Assembly: GCA_947628615.1 (NCBI GenBank)
Contig: CANRAO010000003.1
Span: 87,662-151,661, forward strand
Reading direction: 5' to 3'
From: an uncultured Clostridia bacterium
Lineage (GTDB): Bacteria > Bacillota > Clostridia > Oscillospirales > Ruminococcaceae
DNA length: 64,000 nt
A model generated the notes under the pieces. It did not search any database and had not been told where the DNA came from. It saw nothing but the letters and a program-made list of their open reading frames with translations. The number at the start of each line of letters is the position of its first letter. Within the stretch, counting starts at the first letter, position 1. Made by a program: the position numbers and the translations under genes. Below, in pieces: positions 26,438 through 36,262 of this stretch.

Positions 26438-27634
26438 ATGACTGATTTTAACAAAGGCCGCTATGGAGAATTCGGCGGTCAGTATGTTCCCGAAACGGTT
26501 ATGAACGCCGTTTTAGAGCTTGAAGAGGCATACAATAAATACAAGAACGATGAAAACTTCAAGCGCGAGCTGACAAATCTATATAAGGAATATGCCGGCA
26601 GACCGTCTCTTTTATACTATGCAGAAAAAATGACAAAAGACCTGAACGGAGCAAAAATATACATCAAGCGTGAGGATCTAAACCACACAGGTTCGCACAA
26701 GATAAACAATGTGCTAGGACAGATTCTTCTTGCCAAGAAAATGGGCAAGAAAAGAATCATCGCTGAAACGGGAGCAGGTCAGCACGGCGTTGCTACTGCT
26801 ACGGCTTGTGCTTTGTTCGGTCTTGAGTGCGAGGTTTATATGGGTGCAGAGGATATGAAGCGTCAGTCGCTGAATGTATATAGAATGAACCTGCTTGGAG
26901 CAAAGGTAACGGGCGTTTCAAGCGGAACTTCAACTCTCAAGGACGCTATCAACGAAGCAATGCGTGACTGGTGTACTAACATTGAAACCACATTCTACTG
27001 CATAGGCTCGGTTATGGGGCCTCACCCCTACCCCGAAATGGTAAGAGATTTTCAAAAAATTATCGGCGAGGAGATAAAGTCTCAGCTTAAAGAAACAGAG
27101 GGCAAGCTCCCCGACTGCGTTGTTGCCTGTGTAGGCGGCGGTTCTAATGCTATGGGCGCTTTCTACGACTTCATAGATGACAAGAGCGTTCGCTTAGTCG
27201 GTGCTGAGGCAGCAGGAAGAGGTGTTGATACCCCTGAGCACGCAGCTACCATAACAAAAGGCTCACTCGGAATTTTTCACGGTATGAAGTCGCTGTTTCT
27301 CCAAAATGAATACGGTCAGATTGACCCTGTTTACTCTATCTCGGCAGGGCTTGACTATCCCGGAATCGGTCCTGAACACGCTTATCTCAATTCTATCGGC
27401 AGAGCGGAATATGTAGACATAACCGATGAGGAAGCTGTCTGCGCCTTTGAGTATCTCTCAAAAACAGAGGGAATAATCCCTGCCATTGAGTCTGCCCATG
27501 CTGTTGCAGCGGCTCTTAAAATTGCCCCTACTATGCCAAAAAACAGCATACTTGTCATAAACCTCTCTGGTCGGGGCGACAAGGATGTTTATTCAATTGC
27601 ACGATACAGAGGAGTTGATTTAGTTGAAGAATAA
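26438..27634 (+). CDS. trpB: Tryptophan synthase beta chain
   Basis: A PLP enzyme joining indole and serine. The 398-aa sequence is a typical TrpB1: [31 protein letters not shown] (PLP lysine in HKINN), [25 protein letters not shown] and the C-terminal [13 protein letters not shown]. Ribosome site GGGGAGG. The stop overlaps the trpA start by 11 nt. Confidence 0.98.
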   Translation: MTDFNKGRYGEFGGQYVPETVMNAVLELEEAYNKYKNDENFKRELTNLYKEYAGRPSLLYYAEKMTKDLNGAKIYIKREDLNHTGSHKINNVLGQILLAKKMGKKRIIAETGAGQHGVATATACALFGLECEVYMGAEDMKRQSLNVYRMNLLGAKVTGVSSGTSTLKDAINEAMRDWCTNIETTFYCIGSVMGPHPYPEMVRDFQKIIGEEIKSQLKETEGKLPDCVVACVGGGSNAMGAFYDFIDDKSVRLVGAEAAGRGVDTPEHAATITKGSLGIFHGMKSLFLQNEYGQIDPVYSISAGLDYPGIGPEHAYLNSIGRAEYVDITDEEAVCAFEYLSKTEGIIPAIESAHAVAAALKIAPTMPKNSILVINLSGRGDKDVYSIARYRGVDLVEE

Positions 27635-28415
27635 AAATCGAATAGATGCTTGCTTTGAAAAACTGAAAGCCGAAGGTAAAAAGGCTCTTATAACCTTTGT
27701 TACAGCGGGCGATCCGGACATTGAAACCACAAAAAAGCTGGTGCTTAAAAAGCTGGAATGCGGAGCAGATATAATTGAGCTTGGCGTTCCATTCTCAGAC
27801 CCTATCGCTGAGGGACCTACCATACAGAAAGCGTCCCTGCGCTCTTTGAACAACGGAACTAACCTAGACCAGATATTCAGTATAGTGAGCGAACTTAGAA
27901 AAGAAACCGACGCTCCTTTGCTTTTGATGATGTACATAAACACCGTGTTTAAATACGGCACGGAGAAATTCTTTACAAACTGTAAGGCAAGCGGTATAGA
28001 CGGCGTTATAATCCCCGACCTGCCGTTTGAGGAGCGGAATGAAGTAGAAGACCTATCCAATGAGTATGGAGTTTACAATATAAACCTTGTTGCACCGACC
28101 TCTCACGACAGAGTCAAAACTATTGCTTCACAGAGCAAGGGTTTTCTCTACTGCGTTTCATCTGTAGGCGTTACAGGAACACGTTCAAAGTTCACAACAA
28201 ACTTTGACGAGTTTTTCTCGCTTATAAATTCATCTGCCTCCTGCCCCGCTTGTGTAGGCTTTGGTATATCAAATCCCGAACAGGCAAAAAAGATGTCACA
28301 GTACTGCGACGGAGTTATCGTAGGAAGTGCTATTGTAAATATAATTGCAGAATATGGTAAAGAGAGTGTAGATAAGGTAGGAGAATTTGTGAAAAGTCTT
28401 AAAGAGGCAATGTAA
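27624..28415 (+). CDS. trpA: Tryptophan synthase alpha chain
   Basis: Releases indole from indole-3-glycerol phosphate and passes it to TrpB. The 263-aa protein carries [52 protein letters not shown] and GFGISNPEQ. The start is a TTG inside the trpB end, 10 nt after AGAGGAG. It closes the trp operon; the next gene starts 2 nt later. Confidence 0.96.
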   Translation: MKNKNRIDACFEKLKAEGKKALITFVTAGDPDIETTKKLVLKKLECGADIIELGVPFSDPIAEGPTIQKASLRSLNNGTNLDQIFSIVSELRKETDAPLLLMMYINTVFKYGTEKFFTNCKASGIDGVIIPDLPFEERNEVEDLSNEYGVYNINLVAPTSHDRVKTIASQSKGFLYCVSSVGVTGTRSKFTTNFDEFFSLINSSASCPACVGFGISNPEQAKKMSQYCDGVIVGSAIVNIIAEYGKESVDKVGEFVKSLKEAM

Positions 28416-28417
28416 TT

Positions 28418-29205
28418 ATGGATACCTTTAAGGCCTTAGAATCCTATTACAACACTTATGATGAAAACTCCCGATTGAGTTCAAGGCACGGCAGCATTGA
28501 ATTTCTAACGACAGTTGAGTATATAAAAAAATATCTCAAAAGCGGAATGAAAATTTTTGAGATAGGTGCAGGCACAGGACGATATTCTCATTATTTTGCA
28601 CGTCTTGGATATGAGGTCGACGCTGTTGATCTGATGCCCTGTAATATTGAGGTATTTAATAATAATACTGAAACCAGTGAGAAAGTAACAATTACTCAAG
28701 CAAATGCAACCAATTTGTCTGACTTTTCATCAGGCACTTATGACATTACTCTCTTACTAGGTCCTATGTATCATCTTTTCAAACTGGACGATAAGATTTC
28801 CGCACTGTCAGAGGCGATTCGTGTTACCAAAAAGGCGGTATTATATTTTCTGCCTACTGCTCTGCTGACGCGTCAATTTTGCAGTTTGGTTTTGTTAAAG
28901 GTTATATAAATTATTTAATAGACAGCAAAATGTTAGATCCTGACACCTTTAAAACACATTCAGAGCCTAAAGACATTTTCGAGCTATATACAAAATCCGA
29001 TATTGACATTCTGATGGAGAGATTTGACGTTGAGCGTTTGCATTTCATAGGAACAGATATGGCGGCTCATTATCTTCCCAACATAATTGACAATATGGAC
29101 GATAAAACATTTGAAATTTATTTTCGCTATCATCTGTCAATCTGCGAACGTCCTGATCTGGTCGGGGCAAGTAATCATATTCTTGATGTTTTTAAAATAA
29201 TTTAG
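28418..29205 (+). pseudogene. Class I SAM methyltransferase, frameshifted
   Basis: Two overlapping frames make one methyltransferase. The first part, to about 28828, has the SAM motif FEIGAGTGRYSHYFARLGYEV and ITLLLGPMYHLF. The rest continues in another frame as KGGIIFSAYCSADASILQFG and ends at 29205. The break lies at the A-run 28829-28833; one extra A restores a continuous protein of about 262 aa. This could be a real mutation or a homopolymer sequencing error. The slippery context C-AAA-AAG is not a canonical -1 site. It starts 2 nt after trpA and would be co-transcribed. Confidence 0.85.
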
Positions 29206-29212
29206 ATTTTAC

Positions 29213-29241
29213 TTGACAAATGATAAATTGTATTGTAATAT
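29213..29241 (+). promoter_or_regulatory. Possible promoter before twin terminators
   Basis: TTGACA-N17-TAATAT directly behind the methyltransferase stop. Its transcript would start near 29248 and meet terminators within about 60 nt, so it may make a tiny RNA or be fortuitous. Confidence 0.45.
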
Positions 29242-29243
29242 AT

Positions 29244-29313
29244 TGTTGTGCTAGACTATTTTTGTTTAACAACATTTTTTTGACACCGCAGAATTATTTC
29301 TGCGGTGTTTTTC
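29244..29313 (+). terminator. Two tandem terminators
   Basis: The first is a TGTTGT (29244-29249) / ACAACA (29269-29274) stem followed by seven T. The second is an 11-bp stem (29283-29293 with 29298-29308, ACACCGCAGAA) followed by a T-run. They close the trp-methyltransferase unit. Confidence 0.85.
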
Positions 29314-29343
29314 TTATCTTTGTTTCCTGCCACTTACTTTTAA

Positions 29344-29372
29344 TTGACATAATCTCATATAAATAGTATAAT
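29344..29372 (+). promoter_or_regulatory. Consensus promoter of the lrp-aminotransferase-ispE operon
   Basis: Perfect TTGACA-N17-TATAAT, 30 bp before the ATG at 29403, with TAGGAGG as ribosome site. Confidence 0.9.
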
Positions 29373-29402
29373 ATCATTAATATCTAATAGGAGGTACACA
29401 AT

Positions 29403-29888
29403 ATGGATTCTTTGCTTAAACTTCTTAAAAAGAATGCACGGCTTTCAAATTCAGAGCTCGGCGTTATGCTCGGTATCTCTGAACAGGAGGTCGCGGAAAG
29501 AATAGAAAAGCTCGAAAACGACGGAATCATAAAAGGCTATAACACCGTTATAAACGAACAGGCAGCTGCCGACTGCGGTGATCTGGTCACGGCTTATATT
29601 GAACTCAAGGTTTCTCCGAAAGCACAAAGCGGTTTCGATGAAATTGCAAGAACAGTTAGTCAGTATGACGAGGTAGAGAATGTATGGCTTATGTCCGGAG
29701 GATACGATCTAGGCATTACTATAAAAGGTACAAACCTTATGGACATTTCACTTTTTGTTGCTCAAAGACTAGCTCCTCTTGAGGGCGTTTTATCTACCGC
29801 AACACATTTTGTGCTAAAGAAATACAAAGACAACGGAATCGACCTTTCCGACAAAATTATAGATGAAAGAGGATTAGTTTCCCCATGA
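29403..29888 (+). CDS. Lrp/AsnC-family transcriptional regulator
   Basis: A 161-aa regulator with an N-terminal winged HTH (LLKLLKKNARLSNSELGVMLGISEQEVAERIEKLENDGIIKGY) and a C-terminal RAM ligand domain (YIELKVSPKAQ to VWLMSGGYDLGITIKG). The ATGA overlap with the aminotransferase gene suggests it controls amino-acid metabolism through that enzyme. Ligand unknown. Confidence 0.93.
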   Translation: MDSLLKLLKKNARLSNSELGVMLGISEQEVAERIEKLENDGIIKGYNTVINEQAAADCGDLVTAYIELKVSPKAQSGFDEIARTVSQYDEVENVWLMSGGYDLGITIKGTNLMDISLFVAQRLAPLEGVLSTATHFVLKKYKDNGIDLSDKIIDERGLVSP

Positions 29889-31063
29889 TAGACTACAGCA
29901 GAATAATTAACAAAAAAACCAGAGATATGAAACCCTCCGGAATAAGAAAGTTTTTCGACCTTGCACAAACTATGGAAAACGTCATAGCTCTCGGCGTAGG
30001 CGAACCAAACTTTCAGACGCCTTGGCCTATAAGACGTGCGGCAATTACCGCTTTAGAGCGCGGCAAGACTTTCTATACCGCAAATTCGGGTCTCTACAAT
30101 CTCAGACAATCTATTTCAGAATATGTTAAGGACTATGCAAAAACCGAATACTCCCCCGATGATGAGATAATCGTTACAGTCGGCGGCTCGGAAGCTATAG
30201 ACCTTTCTATTCGTGCTATCGTTGAGCCGGGAGATGAAGTTTTAATCGTCGAACCTTGCTTTGTCTGCTATAAACCGATCGTTGAGCTTTCAGGCGGAAT
30301 TCCCGTTGTTGTAGAAACAAAAGCTGAAGACGATTTCAAACTGACAGCAAAGGCACTTAAAGAAAAGATAACTGAAAAAACAAAAGCACTTATACTTCCC
30401 TTCCCCAACAACCCAACTGGCGCTATAATGAAAAAAGAGGATTTAGCACCTATTGCCGAAGTTTTGAGGGATATGAATATTATTGTTTTGTCTGACGAGA
30501 TTTATTCTGAGCTTACCTACGGCAGAAAGCACTGCTCCATAGTTGAATTCGACAGTATGAGAGAGAGAACTATACTTATAAACGGATTTTCAAAAGCGTT
30601 TGCTATGACAGGCTGGCGTCTCGGATTTTTGTGCGCACCTAAAGAGCTGGTAAGTCAGATACTTAAAATTCACCAGTATGGAATTATGTCATCACCTACT
30701 GTGAGCCAGTATGCCGCAATAGAAGCACTTAAAAACTGCAGAAGCGATATTGATATGATGGTCGATGAATATAATATGAGACGGCGTTTCTGCGTTCACG
30801 GTTTTAACGAAATTGGTCTTGACTGCTTTGAACCTGAGGGAGCATTCTACGTATTCCCCTGCATAAAATCAACAGGGCTTTCCAGTCAGGAGTTCTGCGA
30901 GAAACTCTTGTATACCAAGAATGTAGCCGTTGTTCCGGGTGATGCTTTCGGCGAGTGCGGCGAAGGCTTTATACGGGTTTCTTATGCTTACTCTCTTGAG
31001 CATTTGAAAAAGGCTATCAGAAAAATAGGCGAGTTTGTTCGTGAAATCAAGGAGAACGGTTAA
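29885..31063 (+). CDS. PLP-dependent class I/II aminotransferase
   Basis: A 392-aa fold-type I aminotransferase. Motifs: ALGVGEPNFQTPWPIR, YTANSGLYNLR, LPFPNNPTGAIM, LSDEIYSELTYG, the PLP lysine in NGFSKAFAMTGWRLGF, and FIRVSYAYSLEHL near the end. It resembles PatA/aspartate-type enzymes; the exact amino acid cannot be told. It is coupled to the Lrp-type gene by a 4-nt overlap and to ispE by TAATG. Confidence 0.93.
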   Translation: MIDYSRIINKKTRDMKPSGIRKFFDLAQTMENVIALGVGEPNFQTPWPIRRAAITALERGKTFYTANSGLYNLRQSISEYVKDYAKTEYSPDDEIIVTVGGSEAIDLSIRAIVEPGDEVLIVEPCFVCYKPIVELSGGIPVVVETKAEDDFKLTAKALKEKITEKTKALILPFPNNPTGAIMKKEDLAPIAEVLRDMNIIVLSDEIYSELTYGRKHCSIVEFDSMRERTILINGFSKAFAMTGWRLGFLCAPKELVSQILKIHQYGIMSSPTVSQYAAIEALKNCRSDIDMMVDEYNMRRRFCVHGFNEIGLDCFEPEGAFYVFPCIKSTGLSSQEFCEKLLYTKNVAVVPGDAFGECGEGFIRVSYAYSLEHLKKAIRKIGEFVREIKENG

Positions 31064-31941
31064 TGCAAAGTATAACGCTAAAAGCTCCTGCGAAGATAAA
31101 TCTAATACTTGATATTGTCGGCAAAAGAGATGACGGCTATCATAATCTCCGTTCTGTAATGCAGGCAATATCTATTTTTGATAACATCACTCTGTCCGTA
31201 AAAGGCGAAAAATGCAAACTTCCGAGTATTTCTATAACCTGTACAAAGAATGACATTCCTACCAATGAAAGCAATATAGCTTACAAGGCTTGCCGTGCTT
31301 TTAATAAGGCTATAGGTGAAATGCCTTTTGACAGCATAGCTGTACATATCGAAAAGCATATACCAAGCGGTGCAGGTCTTGCAGGAGGAAGTTCAGACGG
31401 AGCGACAGTACTTATCGGGCTTAACAAGCTATGTGGCAGTACTCTGTCAACTGGCGAGCTTTGCAAAATCGGTGCTTCAATCGGGGCTGATGTTCCCTTT
31501 TGTATTGTCGGCGGTACAGCCCTTTGTGAGGGCATTGGTGAAAAAATAACTCCTCTTAAATCTCTGCCTGATTGTGAAATACTTGTTGTGAAGCCTGATA
31601 TTTCAATTTCGACTCCCCTTTCGTACAAAAGGTTTGACAAACTTGAAAATCCAAGACTTTCTGATTTTGATAAATTTATGACCTCATTAAATTCAGGTAA
31701 TCTTGCAGCGATTTCAAAAACGCTTTCAAATTCACTTGAAGATGTAACAAACGAAAGCATAATTGATGAAATAAAATGCGAAATGATAAAGTCAGGCGCA
31801 CTCGGCTCTGTTATGACAGGCAGCGGTTCGGCAGTTTTCGGGATATTTGATAATGAAAGGAAAGCACATAAGTGTGCTGAAAATTTCAGCGGACAGATGT
31901 TTACTAATTGTTGTCACCCCTGCACGCAGTCCGCTATTTGA
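31063..31941 (+). CDS. ispE: 4-diphosphocytidyl-2-C-methyl-D-erythritol kinase
   Basis: GHMP kinase of the MEP isoprenoid pathway. LKAPAKINLILDIVGKRDDGYHNL, the ATP loop IPSGAGLAGGSSDGAT and the GSVMTGSGSAVFGIF motif are all present. Starts in TAATG with the aminotransferase stop. The last residues (CHPCTQSAI) come from the GTCACCCCTGCACGCAGT hairpin module of the dispersed repeat, so the natural C-terminus has been replaced or extended. Confidence 0.95.
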   Translation: MQSITLKAPAKINLILDIVGKRDDGYHNLRSVMQAISIFDNITLSVKGEKCKLPSISITCTKNDIPTNESNIAYKACRAFNKAIGEMPFDSIAVHIEKHIPSGAGLAGGSSDGATVLIGLNKLCGSTLSTGELCKIGASIGADVPFCIVGGTALCEGIGEKITPLKSLPDCEILVVKPDISISTPLSYKRFDKLENPRLSDFDKFMTSLNSGNLAAISKTLSNSLEDVTNESIIDEIKCEMIKSGALGSVMTGSGSAVFGIFDNERKAHKCAENFSGQMFTNCCHPCTQSAI

Positions 31942-32001
31942 GACAAGATATTCAGAGGTAAGCATCCGATGCCCTATGAAGATTAGATATGTTTATACAA
32001 A

Positions 32002-32029
32002 AAAGCCAACAGAAATTTCTGTTGGCTTT
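32002..32029. terminator. Bidirectional terminator between ispE and the secreted protein
   Basis: Perfect 14-bp inverted repeat: AAAGCCAACAGAAA then TTTCTGTTGGCTTT. Serves both convergent genes. Confidence 0.88.
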
Positions 32030-32048
32030 AACTTTAACAAGAATTAAA

Positions 32049-33956
32049 TTATGCTTTTACCTCATCTGAATAATTTCCAAAATACTTGTACCCGTTGCTT
32101 AATTTATACGCTCTGATTTTAAATGTATGCTTTTTATTGTCATAAAGGTTCTTTATTTTAGTCATAACCTTAGAAGAGGACACCGTTTTAACCCTAACAT
32201 AACTGTTACCCGATTTCATATAAATCTGATACTTTGTTGCTCCGTTCACAGGCTTCCATGATAAAGCAACACTTCCGTCAGAAGCTCTCTCTGCTGTGAC
32301 GTTCTTTACCTTGGCTGGTTTTGTGACAGCGTATGCTTTATTAGATGCTCCGCTGTATACGTCAACGCCTGAGATTTTCTTTATCGCTTTTACCGTGAAT
32401 GTATACGAAGTTCCCTTTTTGAGCTTTTTAAGTTTTACAGAATGCTTATTTCCAGATACCGTTTTAACCTTATTGAACGCTCCGCCGTCTGCGCTTGCGT
32501 AAATAGCGTAGCTTTTTACACCCTTTGTGCTTGTCCAAGACAGCTTTACAGATGCTGCAGACTTATTCTTCAATACTGTCAGATGCTTAGGTTTATCCGG
32601 TCTGGTGTATGCGCTAAGAACTGAGGAATATTTTCCTAAATAGCTCTTTTTATTTAAATTTTTATACGCTCTTACCTTAAACTTATATGCAGAAGCCTTG
32701 GTAAGTCCCCAGATTTTGTGTGAATTACTTTTGAGATCTGCAATTTTTACATACTTTTTCTTTGCTTTGTCGTATCTGAAAACTCTGTAACCAGTAACAT
32801 CAGATACTGAATCCCACTTAATAGTTATTGATTTCTTACTGCTTCCCGACGCCTTTAAATTAGCCACAGTTCCTGGCTTTACAGTTACAGTACAGGTATC
32901 CTTTATTCCGCTTACTGCCTTTGCTGATATTGTGACCGCTCCTGCTTTTTTTCCGGTTACAACTCCGTTGTTTGAAACACTAGCAATTGAATCGTCGCTA
33001 GACGTCCAGGTGAGTACATCGTTTGTGTTTGCAGGAAGCATCTTTTTTGAAATGTTCTTTGACTTTCCTGCAACGACCGTCAGCGAATCTTTTATCTGAA
33101 CATCTGTCGCAAGCGGTTCGCCAGCAATGTAAAACTCCTTTAAATCACTTTCAGAAATCTCATTCGATGAGTTGTAATTCAAAACCTGTGCAGCATAGTG
33201 TCCCATAGGAAGCGTTACAGACGTAGATCCGCCTACAATATTAGTTGTAGAAGAAATTAAATTGTTTTCATTGTATGTACCTGATGAATTGTATTGGTAT
33301 ATATTTAAAGTTGAGTTTACAGCGTCTGTGCTTCCAGTCCACGAAAATGTCTTTTCAGTGTTTTCAAGAGAAGCGTAATCAGTTGTTAAAACCGGCTTTG
33401 CATATGTGAATGCTCCGCTGTATCTGAAAAAGCTGACGTCAGACTCCAGATTGTTTAAATCAACCGTTCTGTTATACTTTGCATAACAGCCGTTGCTGTC
33501 ATACCATGTCCAGTTCTGCTCAAAAAGTACAACCTCTGTACCGTTTATCTGCTTTACAATAGCCCAGTGACTTGAGTTTCCGTATATATCGCCTACCTGC
33601 GGCGTATTAACTTCAGTGAAATACCCCACGTCGCTGAGCGGTGTATTCCCCGGCCACAAATTGTATACTGTACATCCGTAAACTGCTTTATAGAATTTCG
33701 TAACCAGTGCCGCACAGCAGTATACAGGATCGTCCCACATCTCTGACACATTACTGTCGTTTCTTGGTATGTATATAGCCTGTACTGTCACTCCGTTGAA
33801 AGTCATTGTATCTACGACTTGTCCTTCTTTTGAAACCGTTACGGTAACAGGTACTGTAGCCGCATTTGTACTAATCGGTACGGCTAATGCCGTCACCATA
33901 ATGACAAGCGCAATGCATGTTGATGCAATACGCTTGCAAATTTTTATTCCTTTCAT
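32049..33956 (-). CDS. Secreted CHAP-like protein with Big_2 and Fn3 domains
   Basis: A 635-aa exported protein. Residues 1-32 are a signal peptide ending STNA-A. Residues 75-185 resemble a CHAP/NlpC-type amidase: YCCAALVTKFY (Cys80/81), VGDIYGNSSHWAIV (His130), then FEQNW. A Big_2 domain (about 285-365; TWTSSDDSIASVSNNGVVTG) and three fibronectin type III domains (about 370-635) follow. No LPxTG or S-layer anchor is seen. A likely role is cell-wall hydrolysis or adhesion; the catalytic assignment is inference from the Cys/His spacing. A promoter is at 34018-34046. Confidence 0.8.
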   Translation of the reverse strand: MKGIKICKRIASTCIALVIMVTALAVPISTNAATVPVTVTVSKEGQVVDTMTFNGVTVQAIYIPRNDSNVSEMWDDPVYCCAALVTKFYKAVYGCTVYNLWPGNTPLSDVGYFTEVNTPQVGDIYGNSSHWAIVKQINGTEVVLFEQNWTWYDSNGCYAKYNRTVDLNNLESDVSFFRYSGAFTYAKPVLTTDYASLENTEKTFSWTGSTDAVNSTLNIYQYNSSGTYNENNLISSTTNIVGGSTSVTLPMGHYAAQVLNYNSSNEISESDLKEFYIAGEPLATDVQIKDSLTVVAGKSKNISKKMLPANTNDVLTWTSSDDSIASVSNNGVVTGKKAGAVTISAKAVSGIKDTCTVTVKPGTVANLKASGSSKKSITIKWDSVSDVTGYRVFRYDKAKKKYVKIADLKSNSHKIWGLTKASAYKFKVRAYKNLNKKSYLGKYSSVLSAYTRPDKPKHLTVLKNKSAASVKLSWTSTKGVKSYAIYASADGGAFNKVKTVSGNKHSVKLKKLKKGTSYTFTVKAIKKISGVDVYSGASNKAYAVTKPAKVKNVTAERASDGSVALSWKPVNGATKYQIYMKSGNSYVRVKTVSSSKVMTKIKNLYDNKKHTFKIRAYKLSNGYKYFGNYSDEVKA

Positions 33957-34017
33957 ATTCTCTCCTTACATAACACATAATACACATATCACTTTAATTT
34001 TTTTTCAGTACTTATTT

Positions 34018-34046
34018 ATAATAACACATTATTCTATAAAATGCAA
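34018..34046 (-). promoter_or_regulatory. Promoter of the secreted protein gene
   Basis: Minus-strand TTGCAT-N17-TATTAT, about 62 bp upstream of the start codon. Confidence 0.6.
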
Positions 34047-34154
34047 GTTTATATTTTTTTCGTATATTTCTAATTTATATTGCATTGCCTCCTACTCAAA
34101 GTAAAGCCAAACTCGCCACTCTTACTTCTTGCTTCTGAATTTCTTGCCTCTGAC

Positions 34155-34612
34155 AGCAGAGCCTGCGGCGGTTCGCCGTTCACCGTTGCATAGTTTACCT
34201 TTTAAACAAAGTAAAGCCTGCCGTTACACAAAGTAATTACGTTTTACAAATTACCCAAAGGCAGAGTGCCTGCGGCGGCTCGCCGTTCATCATTGCATAG
34301 TTTACCTTTTAAACAAAGTAAAGCCTGCCGTTGCACAAAATAATTACATTTTACAAATTACCCAGAGGCAGAGTGCCTGCGACGGCTCGCCGTTCACCGT
34401 TGCATAGTTTACCTTTTAAACAAAGTAAAGCCTGCCGTTACACAAAGTAAATACATTTTACAAATTGCCCAAAGGCAGAGTGCCTGCGGCGGCTCGCCGT
34501 TCACCGTTGTATAGTTTACCTTTTAAACAAAGTAAAGCCTGCCGTTGCACAAAGTAAATACATTTTACAAATTACCCAAAGGCAGAGTGCCTGCGGCGGC
34601 TCGCCGCTGCTA
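34155..34612 (-). repeat. Tandem array of palindromic repeat, 107-bp unit
   Basis: Four copies spaced exactly 107 bp apart (GCCTGCCGTT at 34216, 34323, 34430 and 34537), preceded by a partial unit. Each has GCCTGCCGTT, a TACATTTTACAAATT middle, CCCAAAGGCAG, then CTGCGGCGGCTCGCCG and TTCACCGTTGCATAG. Copies differ at only a few bases. The last hairpin abuts the glgA stop codon. Confidence 0.92.
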
Positions 34613-36034
34613 AATGCTTGCATATAAATCATGGTAGCTTAATGCTGACTTCTTCCAGCTGAAATCCTCCTTCATTGCGTGAACAACAAGCCGTCCCCAT
34701 ATCATTTTATTGTCATAAAATGCCCTCGCCCTTGCACAGGCGTTAAGCATATCATGTGCATTGTATGTCTTAAAGGTAAAGCCGTTGCCTTTGATCTCTC
34801 CTAAGTGTGCCTCGCCGGCATCTATTATGCTGTCTCGAAGTCCTCCAGTTTCCCTCACTATCGGAATCGTTCCGTATCTAAGCGCAATCATCTGCGCCAA
34901 ACCGCACGGCTCGCTCTGAGACGGCATTAAAAACATATCTGCCCCTGCATAGATCCTCTTTGAAAGCTCAGGAATAAAGCCTATCTTTACCCCAACCCTG
35001 TCAGGATAACGATACGACATCTCTGTGAAAAAATCTTCGTATATTTTCTCGCCGGAACCGAGTATTGCAAATTTATATCCGAGATTTACAATGTCCTCAA
35101 AAACGTACTTTATAAGGTCAAGACCTTTATGAGATACAAACCTTGTTACTATCCCTATGATCGGTTCGCTGCCTGACTTTATACCCATTTCGTCGCAAAG
35201 CCTCTTTTTGCATACCCTCTTGCCAAACATATCGTTCAAACCGTAGTTCTTTGGTATGACTTTGTCCGTCTCCGGGTCGTATATCTCTCCGTCTATTCCG
35301 TTTAATATTCCGCTTAGCTTATACTGCTTGTTGACAAGCTCTCTGTCCATTCCGTGTGCATACCACGAATCTAAAATCTCCCATGCATAACTCGGGGATA
35401 CAGTTGTTACCCTGTCAGACACCTCTATAGCCGCTTTCATAAAGTTTACATCACCGTCATACTCAAGTAGGTCGGTATGATATAAAGGTATTCCCATTAT
35501 GTCGTTTATTAGCTCTAAACCGTATTGCCCCTGATATTGTATGTTATGAATCGTAAATACCGTCTTTATGTCTTCATACCCGGACTGATAACGATAAAAA
35601 ATATCGTAATATACAGGTACTAACGCCGTCTGCCAGTCGTTTGCATTGATCACATCAGGCTTGAATTCAATATGATGAAGCAACTCAAGTACTGCCCTTG
35701 AGAAAAATACAAATCTCTCCGCATCATCGTAAAAACCGTATAATCCGTTTCTTGCAAAGTAGTATTCATTGTCCAGAAGATAATATGTTACTCCATTTAC
35801 CTCCGCTGTGAAAACTCCGCAATACTGGTTTCGCCATGCAACAGGTACAGAAAAATTTGTTAAAAATGTCAGCTTGTCTAAAAGCTCCGGCTTTATAGTT
35901 CCGTACTTAGGCATTACTACCCGGCAGTCATCGCCTGCTTCGTTCAGCGCTCTAGGTAAAGAACCTGCTACGTCTGCTAATCCTCCCGACGCAGCAAACG
36001 GCAAAGCCTCACTCGCTGTATATAATATTTTCAT
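34610..36034 (-). CDS. glgA: Glycogen synthase GlgA
   Basis: ADP-glucose:1,4-alpha-glucan glucosyltransferase (GT5). The 474-aa protein begins MKILYTASEALPFAASGGLADVAGSLPRAL, where the usual Lys of the KxGGL motif is Ala-Ser. INANDWQTALVPVY, TIHNIQYQGQYG, VSPSYAWEI, GIDGEIYDP and the donor-site MPSQSEPCGLAQMIALRYG follow. It belongs to the glycogen pathway encoded at 37620-42026, but the locus B small genes separate it, and it has its own promoter (36083-36111). The stop adjoins the 107-bp tandem array. Confidence 0.96.
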   Translation of the reverse strand: MKILYTASEALPFAASGGLADVAGSLPRALNEAGDDCRVVMPKYGTIKPELLDKLTFLTNFSVPVAWRNQYCGVFTAEVNGVTYYLLDNEYYFARNGLYGFYDDAERFVFFSRAVLELLHHIEFKPDVINANDWQTALVPVYYDIFYRYQSGYEDIKTVFTIHNIQYQGQYGLELINDIMGIPLYHTDLLEYDGDVNFMKAAIEVSDRVTTVSPSYAWEILDSWYAHGMDRELVNKQYKLSGILNGIDGEIYDPETDKVIPKNYGLNDMFGKRVCKKRLCDEMGIKSGSEPIIGIVTRFVSHKGLDLIKYVFEDIVNLGYKFAILGSGEKIYEDFFTEMSYRYPDRVGVKIGFIPELSKRIYAGADMFLMPSQSEPCGLAQMIALRYGTIPIVRETGGLRDSIIDAGEAHLGEIKGNGFTFKTYNAHDMLNACARARAFYDNKMIWGRLVVHAMKEDFSWKKSALSYHDLYASI

Positions 36035-36082
36035 ATCCTTATCCCCCGTTCTATACTTAGATGTCTTTGACAGTGCCTTGTC

Positions 36083-36111
36083 ATTGTAACACCGCTCCCG
36101 ATTTTAATCAA
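36083..36111 (-). promoter_or_regulatory. Promoter of glgA
   Basis: Minus-strand TTGATT-N17-TACAAT, about 50 bp upstream of the start codon. Confidence 0.7.
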
Positions 36112-36184
36112 GCGTTAATTATTGCTAATAGAAACAAAATGCAGTAGCCCACTAAATTCTAATAGTAAAATCTAGCTTATAGGT

Positions 36185-36262
36185 ACTAGTCCGCAATTAA
36201 TTAAATTTAACATTCATCAAGTTTTTAATAGGCGGCAGAGCAACCAGCGTCACACTGGTCAA
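36185..36262 (-). repeat. Palindromic repeat behind the locus B RHH-like genes
   Basis: On the minus strand: CCAGTGTGACGCTGG hairpin directly after the TGA stop, then GCTCTGCCGCCTATT, AT-rich body with AATGTTAAAT, and TTGCGGACTAG. Confidence 0.75.

Noticed and set aside
28824..28836. Programmed -1 frameshift in the methyltransferase
   Set aside because: The context C-AAA-AAG lacks a full X-XXY-YYZ slippery heptamer and no downstream stem was seen. A mutation or sequencing error is simpler.
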